From Parabacteroides gordonii MS-1 = DSM 23371 (GTDB lineage Bacteria > Bacteroidota > Bacteroidia > Bacteroidales > Tannerellaceae): a stretch of DNA of 64,000 nucleotides. The translations under genes and the position numbers were made by a program. Shown here piece after piece: positions 33,901 to 41,525 of this stretch. The notes under the pieces were generated by a model, which made no database searches, was not told where the DNA came from, and was given only the letters and a program-made list of their open reading frames with translations. The DNA is taken from positions 896,873 to 960,872 of the forward strand of contig NZ_KQ033919.1 in NCBI RefSeq assembly GCF_000969825.1, read 5' to 3'. Position 1 is the stretch's first letter; each line of letters begins with the position of its first letter.

Positions 33901-34179
33901 GCAATCGAAGTCAAAAACAAAATCCAAGAGAATGATCTACCTTCGCTAGAGGAGAAGTTGAAAATTAAAAAAAGTGATTTTTTAAACCCTGAAGCTATGA
34001 ATATGACGCGCAATGAGAAAAATTCAGGGCTTATAAAAGCATATAATATCGTACGCAATATTTTGCGATATGATGATTCTGCTTTTGATCTAAATATAAA
34101 AGATAACTATTTTTCAGTTGATATAAAAATTGATGCAACATATTTAATGCCTTATGAAAATATTAGTAGTAGAGGATGA
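30937..34179 (+). CDS. dtcA: Detocs sensor histidine kinase (DtcA-like)
   Basis: 1080-residue soluble protein. The first ~680 residues are helical without a named domain, probably the sensor. A DHp-type segment follows with STRIRHGTLINQLRR; His711 is the candidate phospho-acceptor. The ATPase part (about 900-1070) has an N-box-like LIQIFLNNIIDYE (N962, N963) and a G2-like NSGLIKAYNIVRNIL; a canonical DxGxG is not evident (IAIEVKNKI instead). Order and sizes of the three genes match Detocs, in which DtcA senses phage and phosphorylates the receivers (published work, from memory). The next gene starts inside its last 26 bp. Strongly AT-rich. Confidence 0.85.
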   Translation: MRQKKNIDIIYNSFFDRRVQKDISANMLYSNLKYKEQKRIITRISPIFKSCIYLKTLLPQNYNDLLGKINFTVSNLCNGVGCLTTQCIHFSNEINSYLEKRKDFEKHILLGNYDRCYTILDDIDCICVSMWSLENRILLSKLKYGTKGAIDFKDELNSKVKSLLSIFISFFWKNADVKYSLAGIKQELNMLIRLSNSSDEISDVFRYEFLKFQSSYKYEHLFWNILRMSIIDVYEFLLEILINSDFDDCDLEDIKACIKDLNNNVQDSTLGKLYANYSIGSNIQEDSLEHILLMNLFRTKQYSYLIEKAANYIQNNPCDIDILDIYIKAHLYMEYNNIDLAFLEENCLLKKMALNLFSYLKRDSNYTVSYNELNIQLNTLSHLRIGKQLFCKLSFYEKYGVSLLHYSLWTPNIKFSDIDISESDYQTILSQKVPSFIREQAFSHLFYNFVEVDNIIDAIKIYVTAYFENKQFVRNIETKNIVKKVEEKILTQECIPLEFSIFFSLVDAPNYIIYYYFKKYLFSINEKKPSDIKFPSKKISKEVEFFLLHVCTPNILSLYTRQFPTSSDVLDERLRILKQLSGIDNNNKYLTELTEITRTKTIRKRVQSLDQSMIYVDEKALKELEMDEVYKLYQSYINIDENIKTKEVSIESLEELDFNQAFDGEQDLNIKIKQVQYKYILFRQIFITIRRKFLVSYKNGLDFYLSTRIRHGTLINQLRRQFDNSHLVTNITSEGEYARDMFITNNILRLEDVKKEAIQDILLSFTKEIDNLILSLKNDIVQVQAYDLDKQHADAIFNYDHLRFEFDLSYRFVEEISKIKDYNEFIDSIFIHLWECTDILLEKMRDYLEILKKQFILKLNKLEVDVASIAEKECNITYFSDLIATCRTGVQTDIDIVKKWFYRSKGDESDFTINDLIDACIQSVAIHRNVGNFTPEVIGCSFIVFRGEFFKKLGDLIQIFLNNIIDYELASGYSTSPIIEIKESSNIIAIEVKNKIQENDLPSLEEKLKIKKSDFLNPEAMNMTRNEKNSGLIKAYNIVRNILRYDDSAFDLNIKDNYFSVDIKIDATYLMPYENISSRG

Positions 34180-34588
34180 TTCCAACAAACTAGCAGATGT
34201 AAAGAAATTCATCAACGATAATTTTCCTAATATCCAAATTGATGAAGCTGTTTCATATAACAAAGCTACAGAGCTATGTTATTCTATATTATATGATTTC
34301 TTATTGCTTGATATGAATATCCCTGTATATGAAAGAAATGATCCAGATAAATCTGTAATTGATAATGGAGGGGAAATGATTATTCGTGAATTAACAAGTG
34401 AAAATATTAGAATTAATTTTACCATTTTTACACAGTATGAAACTATTGGCAATGAGACTATAGATGATATAAATCGCAGATTAATGAATTTTTGTCCAGA
34501 TATTTATTGTGGATACGTCAGTTATGCCACTATAAATGATAATTGGAAACAGGAATTAAAAAAAATAATAAAAAAAATATATGTTTAG
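34154..34588 (+). CDS. dtcB: Detocs stand-alone receiver (DtcB-like)
   Basis: 144 residues, a single response-regulator receiver domain without output domain: ILVVEDDSNKLADVKKF with the acidic pair at 8-9, then DFLLLDMNIPV with Asp53 as the likely phosphorylation site, and TIFTQYE at the Thr/Ser switch place. In Detocs the lone receiver is described as a phosphate sink that prevents accidental activation of the effector. It overlaps both neighbours (26 bp with dtcA, 8 bp with dtcC), so expression of all three is coupled. Confidence 0.87.
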   Translation: MKILVVEDDSNKLADVKKFINDNFPNIQIDEAVSYNKATELCYSILYDFLLLDMNIPVYERNDPDKSVIDNGGEMIIRELTSENIRINFTIFTQYETIGNETIDDINRRLMNFCPDIYCGYVSYATINDNWKQELKKIIKKIYV

Positions 34589-35831
34589 AATATTAATAAT
34601 TGATGATTCCTATGAAAAAATAGGAAAAATAAAAGAAGTCTTAAACGAAATAGCAGAGCTTGATGTTAATAAAATAGAGACCGCATCAGATATAGAAACT
34701 GCAAGAATGAAATTATCAAGGAGTCAATACGATTTAATTCTATTGGATTTATACATTCCAGAAAGATATGGTAATACTCCTGATCCTGATAATGCAGCAT
34801 CATTTCTAGGTTATTTGAGAATTGAAGAAGATATCTATAAACCATATTTTGTAATAGGCGTTACTAAATATAAGGATATTCCTCAATCTAATAGACGTGA
34901 TTTTGAGAAGCATCTATATCATATTTTAAACTATGATGAAATGGCTGATGACTGGAAAATTAAGCTCAAAGATAAAATTGAATATTTAATAAGTATTGAA
35001 CATAAAATCAAATATAGTAAACAATATGATTATGACGTTGCATTTATTACTGCATTACAATTCCCTGAATTTGCGCAAGTCCTTAAATTAGGAGAACAAG
35101 AATGGCAAGAATATAAAAATATTATAAATGACAAAACAAATACATATTATATTACAACATTCAAGAATTCACGTGGAAAAACTATTCGTTGTGTAGCTGC
35201 ACATTCAGAACAAATGGGAATGTGCGCATCTGCAACTTTAACTTCTAAATTAATATATACTTTTAGGCCTAGATATATAATCATGACAGGTATATGTGCT
35301 GCAACAAGTAAAGATATTCATTACGGTGATATAATTGTGGCATCTGAAGCTTGGAATGGAGCCAGCGGCAAGATTAAGGATGTAAAAGATAAAGGAAAAT
35401 TATTCCTTCCCGATTATAGGCATGAAGTTCTTAATGCACAAATCATAAACTGTGTAAATAAGTTAAAAACAGACGAGCGTCTTTTTTTCAACATCGCGTC
35501 TGGATATCCAACAACTAATGGCAAACCACCTTATACATTAAAGGTACATTGTGGCCCAGTTTCCTCCATGCCTGCTGTAATTCAAAGCAAAGAGGAAGTT
35601 GGAAAGTTAAAGGAGCATTGTCGTAAACTCATGGGGTTGGAAATGGAAGGGTATGGTGTATACTATGCTGCAAATCATACAATTGAACCAAAGCCAATAT
35701 TTCTCTCTATAAAATCAGCTTCAGATTATGCAGATGAAGAAAAAGACGATGACTATCAAGAGTATTGTGCATATACTAGTGCCCAGTTTGCTTATCATTT
35801 AATAATTAATGAGTTTGACTTTGATTTATAA
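34581..35831 (+). CDS. dtcC: Detocs effector: receiver fused to nucleosidase (DtcC-like)
   Basis: 416 residues. The receiver (about 1-130) has LIIDDSYEK and LILLDLYIP with Asp56 as the phosphorylation site. A phosphorylase/nucleosidase domain (PNP_UDP/MTA-nucleosidase fold) follows from about 155: DVAFITALQFPEF, then IMTGICAATSKDIHYGDIIV, MGLEMEGYGVYYAA (E354/E356) and SIKSASDYAD (Asp382 at the catalytic acid place). In Detocs this effector cleaves ATP into adenine and ribose triphosphate once phosphorylated, stopping infected cells. All key positions appear intact, so it is probably functional. Confidence 0.9.
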   Translation: MFRILIIDDSYEKIGKIKEVLNEIAELDVNKIETASDIETARMKLSRSQYDLILLDLYIPERYGNTPDPDNAASFLGYLRIEEDIYKPYFVIGVTKYKDIPQSNRRDFEKHLYHILNYDEMADDWKIKLKDKIEYLISIEHKIKYSKQYDYDVAFITALQFPEFAQVLKLGEQEWQEYKNIINDKTNTYYITTFKNSRGKTIRCVAAHSEQMGMCASATLTSKLIYTFRPRYIIMTGICAATSKDIHYGDIIVASEAWNGASGKIKDVKDKGKLFLPDYRHEVLNAQIINCVNKLKTDERLFFNIASGYPTTNGKPPYTLKVHCGPVSSMPAVIQSKEEVGKLKEHCRKLMGLEMEGYGVYYAANHTIEPKPIFLSIKSASDYADEEKDDDYQEYCAYTSAQFAYHLIINEFDFDL

Positions 35832-35961
35832 TTTATTCAATATAATATTTTCACTAAGAAACAAAATGGAGTAAAAGTATTATTTATTCTTATTGAATTA
35901 CTACAGCAGAAAAAAAATAATATCCTTTTTAGTAAAAATATATTAAAATAGTTTTCTGGAT

Positions 35962-35992
35962 TTTGTAAATTCAAGAATACGGTTTATTTTTG
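35962..35992 (+). promoter_or_regulatory. Possible outward promoter at the IME2 right end
   Basis: TTTG and TATTTTTG with 19 bp spacing, about 290 bp before the right att. It may drive a small RNA across the end, or an int promoter in the circular form, where the integrase lies downstream of the joined ends. Confidence 0.4.
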
Positions 35993-36278
35993 TCTTAATA
36001 TTCTCCATGAGCAAACTACTGCAAAAGCACGTAGCAAATTAGTAGGATAAATCATGGGATATGCTTGAAGCTAAAAATATAAAGTTTTAAATATCAGCGC
36101 AGTAGCTCTAATAAGAGAATTTCAGGCGATGTTAAAACAATGAGATATTTGAAAATAGAATCGTTCATATAGCAAGCAAAATGATAAAACATAATCGTGT
36201 ACTAAATCATGTGGATTTCCAAATGGAAGAAACTATAAAACGGTGATAATCAATAGAGAAAACATAATAGTTCTCTTG

Positions 36279-36291
36279 CTGGTGGCACCAC
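36279..36291. repeat. att site, right end of IME2
   Basis: CTGGTGGCACCAC, matching tRNA-Phe 3' end; the match to the middle site extends upstream to 16 bp (36276-36291). The downstream flank CAGAAAATC is host DNA that originally followed tRNA-Phe. Confidence 0.85.
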
Positions 36292-36300
36292 AGAAAATCA

Positions 36301-36331
36301 AGCAGTTACTTTAAAAGTAACTGCTTTTTTG
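36301..36331 (+). terminator. Native terminator of tRNA-Phe, displaced by the elements
   Basis: AGCAGTTACT (36301-36310) pairs with AGTAACTGCT (36316-36325), followed by six T. Its place 11 bp after the right att shows it originally ended the tRNA-Phe transcript, now 31.7 kb away. Confidence 0.75.
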
Positions 36332-36382
36332 TTTAACTCAATCTGCTCCCACTATAAATTGAAAACTTTCAAGCATAGATAT

Positions 36383-36892
36383 TTATAAAATCGTTACTAT
36401 CTCAGCTTTCTCTTTTCGGGTAGAGAAATGCTCTGGCTGCTTCTCGATATAACCCAGTGATATAATAGCTACCGGATATTTTTCAGATGGCAACTGAAAA
36501 TTGGATCTGAATAAATCCAAATCGAAATTACATACCCAACAACTGCCTAATCCCATCTCTGTAGCAGCAAGGCAAATATGTTCTGTAGCGATAGCAGCAT
36601 CAATATCAGCATGATTTTTATTATCTGATTTCCGTACCCATGCTTCAGATTCATCTACACATACAGCTATATAGAGAGGCGCTTTTGCAAACCAGTCTCT
36701 ATTATAGCATTGACGCACCTTCTGTTTCTGTTCTTCACTTATTACAACCAAGAAATGCCACGGTTGATAATTTACTGCAGAAGGTGCTAATCGGGCACAC
36801 TCAATGATATAGTCAATCTTATCCTGCTCGACCTTATCTGATTTATAATTCCTTACTGAAAAGCGTTTCTTGGTAAGCTCTAAAAAATCCAT
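36383..36892 (-). CDS. Nitroreductase family protein
   Basis: 169 residues, FMN-dependent oxidoreductase of the nitroreductase superfamily. RFSVRNYKSDKV at the N-terminus and ARLAPSAVNYQPWHFLVV form the flavin site. AATEMGLGSCWVCNFD and PVAIISLGYIEKQPEHFSTRK complete the fold. The length is typical of small members. Substrate unknown. It is the first host gene after the elements and points toward them. Confidence 0.92.
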   Translation of the reverse strand: MDFLELTKKRFSVRNYKSDKVEQDKIDYIIECARLAPSAVNYQPWHFLVVISEEQKQKVRQCYNRDWFAKAPLYIAVCVDESEAWVRKSDNKNHADIDAAIATEHICLAATEMGLGSCWVCNFDLDLFRSNFQLPSEKYPVAIISLGYIEKQPEHFSTRKEKAEIVTIL

Positions 36893-36994
36893 ATCTTCTT
36901 TGTTTTAATATTCGAAGTAACGATATACTCTCTTTTGTTATATCGGTAAAATTACATTTTTCAATCTATATCTGTCTACATAATAGAGATAAAT

Positions 36995-37645
36995 TTATTG
37001 GGGTTCTATCCCGGAGCCGATTTCTGCCAGTAAGCCATCCAGATCACCTTTTGTCATATATGGCAAACACCGGCGTATTTTGTCAATAGGCCAATCCCAC
37101 CATTTCAGCATTGATAATCGCTCTATCACATCTGCTTCAAAACGTTTCCGAATTTCTTTGGCCGGAGTTCCACCAACGATAGTATAAGGTGGAACATCTT
37201 TTGCCACAACAGCACGTGCAGCAATAACCGCTCCGTCTCCTATATGGACTCCCGCCATAATCACAGCTTCATAGCCAATCCAAACATCATTACCTATGAC
37301 AATATCTCCTTTATTATCCCATGCAGCAGTAACATTTGATTTTTCTAAATCCCACTCTTCATAGAACAAAGGAAAAGTATAAGTCGATAAAGACTTCAAC
37401 GTATGGTTAGCACAATTAAACAGAAACTTCACACCACAAGCGATAGAGCAGAACTTGCCTATAATCAGCCTCTCCCGGTGGATAGGATAATGATAAAGCA
37501 CATTGTTCTTTTCAAATAACAATGGATCAGTCACAAAATCATTGTAAATAGTATAGTCGCCAATCTCTATTTGAGGATCTTTCACTACGGCGTTCAGATA
37601 CACCGTTTGCTTGTCTCCTGTACGTGGATATATTTTTGTCATCAT
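36995..37645 (-). CDS. Vat-type xenobiotic acetyltransferase
   Basis: 216 residues of left-handed beta-helix acetyltransferase. [36 protein letters not shown] (shown here as known blocks: residues about 60-95) is the hallmark of Vat/CatB-like enzymes, with the catalytic His in [36 protein letters not shown] and [17 protein letters not shown] follow. Relatives acetylate streptogramin A or chloramphenicol, but many chromosomal members have unknown substrates, so resistance is not claimed. Start 37645 or the next Met at 37642. Confidence 0.88.
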   Translation of the reverse strand: MMTKIYPRTGDKQTVYLNAVVKDPQIEIGDYTIYNDFVTDPLLFEKNNVLYHYPIHRERLIIGKFCSIACGVKFLFNCANHTLKSLSTYTFPLFYEEWDLEKSNVTAAWDNKGDIVIGNDVWIGYEAVIMAGVHIGDGAVIAARAVVAKDVPPYTIVGGTPAKEIRKRFEADVIERLSMLKWWDWPIDKIRRCLPYMTKGDLDGLLAEIGSGIEPQ

Positions 37646-37879
37646 AATATCTTTTTAAAAGGATAGCAAACCGTACATACTACATCAGAGTAGTCTGCTA
37701 TCACGAAAATTGATAAAAAAGGATATAAAATCTCTGTGGCAAATAAATCGTTATTTGTCAGATAGCTGAATAGCTTTATTCGCAGGACTATCCAGAGGAG
37801 AGTAGCTATATACAGAGTTTCATAAGAGGTGAATACTTTCGTTAGTTGATACTATGCAAAAGTATAGAAAATAGGATTA

Positions 37880-38353
37880 TCAATCCAGTAATTCATGAAT
37901 TTCTTGAATGTGGAGATGCAAATGATCCAAATAACCTTCTATCATTTCTTTCAGTGTCACTTTTGTCCCTTCAAAATCGCACCAGTAACTATCCAGCTTT
38001 GTTATATCCACAGATTTAATCACCTGAACAATATGTAGGTTATAAAACTTCCATAACTGGATCAAATTTACCCAATCCGCATTTTGATAATCTTGTAGAG
38101 CTATCCATAAGTCATTATCCTGCCGATAATCCGGAAAGAAAAGCAAGTCTTTACTATATTGTAAACGAACCATTCGTTGATGATTATTTGAAGCCGAATC
38201 AATCAAATGACCGAGTATTTGTTTGATTGTACGATTCTGCCTGTTTCGTCTCTGCGTAATGACTTCCACAGATAAACCATTTAATAAACTCTCTTCTGTT
38301 TCAAGAACTTTTGCAATACCGTCAGTTATATGAATAAAATTATTTCCGTGCAT
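37880..38353 (-). CDS. DinB-like (DfsB) four-helix protein
   Basis: 157 residues from ATG 38353; an upstream start at 38449 would overlap the AraC gene and adds a non-conserved stretch. The helical body has RTIKQILGHLIDSASNNHQRMVRL and a C-terminal YLDHLHLHIQEIHELL. The spaced histidines (GHLIDSA..., DHLHLH) are the metal site usual in DinB/YfiT proteins. Function probably metal-dependent thiol or detoxification chemistry; not known. It is next to the AraC gene on the same strand. Confidence 0.8.
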   Translation of the reverse strand: MHGNNFIHITDGIAKVLETEESLLNGLSVEVITQRRNRQNRTIKQILGHLIDSASNNHQRMVRLQYSKDLLFFPDYRQDNDLWIALQDYQNADWVNLIQLWKFYNLHIVQVIKSVDITKLDSYWCDFEGTKVTLKEMIEGYLDHLHLHIQEIHELLD

Positions 38354-38445
38354 AACATATAGTTTTAAATACTTCCACAAAAATAAATTCTTTACGAATC
38401 TTCTACTTGTAAAAAACTGACTTTGTTTGATAACGGCTATACCAA

Positions 38446-39285
38446 TCAATGATATTTAATAATATTCAGCCTGCAATCTTCAGAAAAGAACGTAGAATAG
38501 GGAGAGCGGGAAGAAAGATATTGAGTTGGCGTACAGCCAGAGAACTCTCTAAAATCTTTTACTAAATGAGAAGGATCATAAAAGCCACAAATGTACGATA
38601 AATCAACGATCTCCATTTCGGGATTATTCTGCAATACATATAAGATCCGTTGGAAACGGACAACTCTGTAATATTCTTTGGGATTCATTCCTACATAATT
38701 TGTAAACACTCTTTTAAACTGTCTATATCCCAAACAGGCATTTCCCGCCAAAGTATCCACATCTATTTGTGGATGCCGAATAATTTGCCTGATTGAATTT
38801 TCTATCCTTTTATAATTATGGTCAGCATCAATCAAGCGCTTCATGCAAAAGAGCTCGATCAACCGAATGCAGGTTTGAGCATTTCTTTCACTTATAATAG
38901 AGTCTCTAAGGTGATTCAATTCTACATCCTCTATGTCTTCCACATCTATGTAACGGTTATACAGATCGTTCATAGAGCATCGTAAAAAAGGATTCATACC
39001 TAACGGATGAAATATAATAGCAATCATATCGATACTACCCTCTGAAACCAAGCTTCCATAGCATGAGAACTGCCCCCGAATAAAATTCTTAGGTTGTAGT
39101 AGACCTTTTGATTGGATATGTAAGTTATTACCTCGATGAAAAACAAGATGCACACATCCCGATGGAATCGTTTGAATAACCATTGGTTCTGTTTCATCAG
39201 TCTTTAGTACCCAATAATATTTAATATATTGGGAAAGTAATGGCGAGGGATATAAGATTTTACTTTCTCTCATACTTATACTCAT
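38446..39285 (-). CDS. AraC-family transcriptional regulator
   Basis: About 279 residues from ATG 39285 (MSISMRESKILYPSPLLSQYIKYYW); the frame opens at 39354. The N-terminal domain has VIQTIPSGCVHLVFHRG, seen in Bacteroidetes regulators of the DUF6597 type. A two-HTH AraC domain follows: VDTLAGNACLGYRQFKRVFTNYVGMNPKEYYRVVRFQRIL and LSYICGFYDPSHLVKDFREFSGCTPTQY. Divergent from the cupin gene at 39393, which may be its target. Confidence 0.88.
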   Translation of the reverse strand: MSISMRESKILYPSPLLSQYIKYYWVLKTDETEPMVIQTIPSGCVHLVFHRGNNLHIQSKGLLQPKNFIRGQFSCYGSLVSEGSIDMIAIIFHPLGMNPFLRCSMNDLYNRYIDVEDIEDVELNHLRDSIISERNAQTCIRLIELFCMKRLIDADHNYKRIENSIRQIIRHPQIDVDTLAGNACLGYRQFKRVFTNYVGMNPKEYYRVVRFQRILYVLQNNPEMEIVDLSYICGFYDPSHLVKDFREFSGCTPTQYLSSRSPYSTFFSEDCRLNIIKYH

Positions 39286-39392
39286 CTGATTTGTGACAAA
39301 GATATTCAATAAATCACTAATATTGTAGAGTATTCTTTTGAAGAAACAAATCAATATCAGATAGTAATAATAAACCTTTTAATTAAAAAATT

Positions 39393-39899
39393 ATGGCGAC
39401 AGTATTAAAATCAAACGAGAGAGAATTTAAAGAAAATCCCAACAAGATTGACAACTTCAGAGTTTTCTCAGATATCTCCAGGATCAAAAAAGGAATAAAC
39501 CCTCAAAATCTGAATTTTGATCTGCGGCAACTAAATCCTGGCCAATATTGCGCAGCTTATCATTTCCACCGATATGCAGAAGAGCTATTTATGATCATTA
39601 GCGGTTCGGCAACACTAAGAACACCCAAAGGATTGGAAATAGTCAATAGCGGAGACTTGATATTCTTTGAGAAAGGGGAAACAGGAGCACACCAATTGTA
39701 TAATCACACGGAAGCTCCTTGCATATACCTGGATATAAGAACTTTCATCGGATATGATGTCTGCGAATATCCGGACTCAAACAAAATATTTCTTGTTCCG
39801 TCATATGAGATATTCAATAAAGACACTCAAGTCAACTATTTTGACGGGGAAGAAAATATCCAGGAGAAATGGAAGCAACTAAAGAATAAAGAAGAATAA
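39393..39899 (+). CDS. Cupin-domain protein
   Basis: 168 residues with a cupin core: YCAAYHFHRYAEELFMIISGSATLRTPKG (metal-type His/His/Glu residues), then SGDLIFFEKGETGAHQLYNHTEAPCIYLDI with the second His. The family includes small metal-binding isomerases, dioxygenases and sensors; no reaction can be named. Lone gene divergent from the AraC regulator. Confidence 0.87.
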   Translation: MATVLKSNEREFKENPNKIDNFRVFSDISRIKKGINPQNLNFDLRQLNPGQYCAAYHFHRYAEELFMIISGSATLRTPKGLEIVNSGDLIFFEKGETGAHQLYNHTEAPCIYLDIRTFIGYDVCEYPDSNKIFLVPSYEIFNKDTQVNYFDGEENIQEKWKQLKNKEE

Positions 39900-39994
39900 C
39901 ATCATTAAAAGAACCTATCGCTTCTCTCCTTTCAGCGCCAAACGTTAAAGGTATCATATCGCCCAGGTGTGCAATACGATACCTGCTTTCACTG

Positions 39995-40798
39995 TCATTT
40001 CTCCGCAATAACAAACATTTCATTACTGGAAGTGAAATCATTATCACCTAATACACCTGTTGATATCTTTATATCTTTAAAGCCGATCTTCCCCAACAAT
40101 TCGCATATTTCCCCTTCTCCATAATACCGATCCCATACGATAATATGTTTCGTTTCATTATCCGTCAACAAATTATACTGACAGGCGAAACACTTTTCTT
40201 CCGGATAATGAAAAGTCTGACTTAACAAAAGATAGTCGCTTTCACTCCAGAAACCACCGGATGAAACATATTCCCAATGTTGATTTTCGGTTCTGTCTTC
40301 TATCAGTTTTTCGGTAAAGACATCAAAGATCAGTTTACCTCCGTCAACCAAAGAGTGATAGATTTTATCCAGTAATACATCGCGTTCCTGATCGGAATGC
40401 GTTCCCATATCACAATAAATCATCATTACTGCATCAAAATGACCTTCCGGATATTCCCGGATATAATCACCCTGAATATAGTTTATATCCTTACTGCAAC
40501 TGACTGCGTAGTCTATTGATGCCTTATTAAAGTCAATACCCGTTATTTGATATCCGGCATCCCGGAGTATTCCGGCATACAATCCGGGGCCACACCCCAA
40601 ATCGAGTATATGAGTACCCGGACAAACAATACCTTTTATATAATCGACCACTTTATAAATAGAATCCATTTTCCGGCTTGCTCCATCCGTACTTTGATCC
40701 AGATGTGCCTTCAGCATTTGTTGTTGTATATAAGGATCAGTCCATATATTACATGCAGACTTCTCAAATAAGGTAGGCCTTGTATTTTTTATATTCAT
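39995..40798 (-). CDS. Class I SAM-dependent methyltransferase
   Basis: 267 residues. Rossmann motif I HILDLGCGPGLYAGILRDAG (about 68-87), motif II ITGIDFNKASI, then FDAVMMIYCDMGT and GGKLIFDVFT mark a class I methyltransferase. A helical N-terminus precedes it and a C-terminal region may bind substrate, which is unknown. The next gene upstream is the nucleotidyltransferase-like gene, 27 bp away on the same strand. Confidence 0.9.
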   Translation of the reverse strand: MNIKNTRPTLFEKSACNIWTDPYIQQQMLKAHLDQSTDGASRKMDSIYKVVDYIKGIVCPGTHILDLGCGPGLYAGILRDAGYQITGIDFNKASIDYAVSCSKDINYIQGDYIREYPEGHFDAVMMIYCDMGTHSDQERDVLLDKIYHSLVDGGKLIFDVFTEKLIEDRTENQHWEYVSSGGFWSESDYLLLSQTFHYPEEKCFACQYNLLTDNETKHIIVWDRYYGEGEICELLGKIGFKDIKISTGVLGDNDFTSSNEMFVIAEK

Positions 40799-40825
40799 AC
40801 ACTTTTTATTAAATAAATTCAGTTA

Positions 40826-41410
40826 TCAGGGAGTCCACTCCAGACTATTTTTCAAAGGATTACCAATGCGGTATTGCATAAGCTCCTCATAGTTTTGCAC
40901 TCCTCCGGTAAAGACTGCATGATAGATTTCTATACCCGGGATATTTATATTATCCGGCATATCATACTTGATTTGAAGAATCGTTCTCTTGATTTCGGGA
41001 GTCAAACAACGAATAATAGCCTCCGTTACCTTCTCCACCACACCGTCATACTTTGAGCCACTTCGAAGATGGATCATATCAAACTTCCATCGGTTACTCC
41101 CTTCATCTTCATACAAAGCATGCCATTCAATACATTCCTCCTCCGTATCGATCAGGTTCTTATATTGAATCTCCTTCAAAGAAAGTTTCTCCGCCAGTTC
41201 GCTCATCACAGAAAAGCTATCGGCTATAGCCAGCTTATCTGTATAAATATGCATGTCAATATCTTTATTTTTCATCATCAGGCCAGTCTTGAGTGAACCT
41301 ACAATATTAACCCTGGCTCCAATACCTTCCCAAACCGGAATGATACGGGTATTCTTCAATATATTCCAAGCAAGTTGCTGATTATGTTCTGAGAGTGCTA
41401 TAATATCCAT
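40826..41410 (-). CDS. Nucleotidyltransferase-fold protein
   Basis: 194 residues. VNIVGSLKTGLMMKNKDIDMHIYT fits the pol-beta nucleotidyltransferase GS...DxD pattern (GSL and DID), and FDMIHL supplies the third acidic place. No domain for a partner such as an antitoxin is visible, and the length is near that of lincosamide/aminoglycoside nucleotidyltransferase-like families. Function unknown. Divergent from the helicase gene. Confidence 0.8.
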   Translation of the reverse strand: MDIIALSEHNQQLAWNILKNTRIIPVWEGIGARVNIVGSLKTGLMMKNKDIDMHIYTDKLAIADSFSVMSELAEKLSLKEIQYKNLIDTEEECIEWHALYEDEGSNRWKFDMIHLRSGSKYDGVVEKVTEAIIRCLTPEIKRTILQIKYDMPDNINIPGIEIYHAVFTGGVQNYEELMQYRIGNPLKNSLEWTP

Positions 41411-41525
41411 TTTGATTGATTTTTGGATTACGAAAATACAAAAACGAGCAGAAATATGGCTATAAATAGCTATTTATTACGTCAGAATACCCAAGTAACT
41501 TTGCCGACTTAACAATAAGTATTGC

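Larger units (their letters stand above)
21004..36290. mobile_element. IME2: second integrative mobilisable element, tandem in tRNA-Phe
   Basis: About 15.3 kb from the middle att to the right att. The integrase is just inside the left end, as in IME1. It contains BfmA/BtgA and BtgB-type mobilisation genes, excisionase-like HTH genes, a TetR-controlled operon and a Detocs module next to the right end. No conjugation genes and no primase/VapE genes are seen. After 36290 the native tRNA-Phe terminator resumes (36301-36331). Confidence 0.88.
35832..36382. other. Right end of IME2 and start of host DNA, no gene
   Basis: About 445 bp of AT-rich element end, the right att site, the native tRNA-Phe terminator and a short gap. 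No credible frame. A TTTG (35962-35965) plus TATTTTTG (35985-35992) forms a good promoter match pointing toward the att site, although no gene follows before it. Confidence 0.6.

Noticed and set aside
36995-37645. Vat-like gene as a proven antibiotic-resistance gene
   Set aside because: The family match is good, but many chromosomal relatives have unknown substrates, so only the enzyme type is called.
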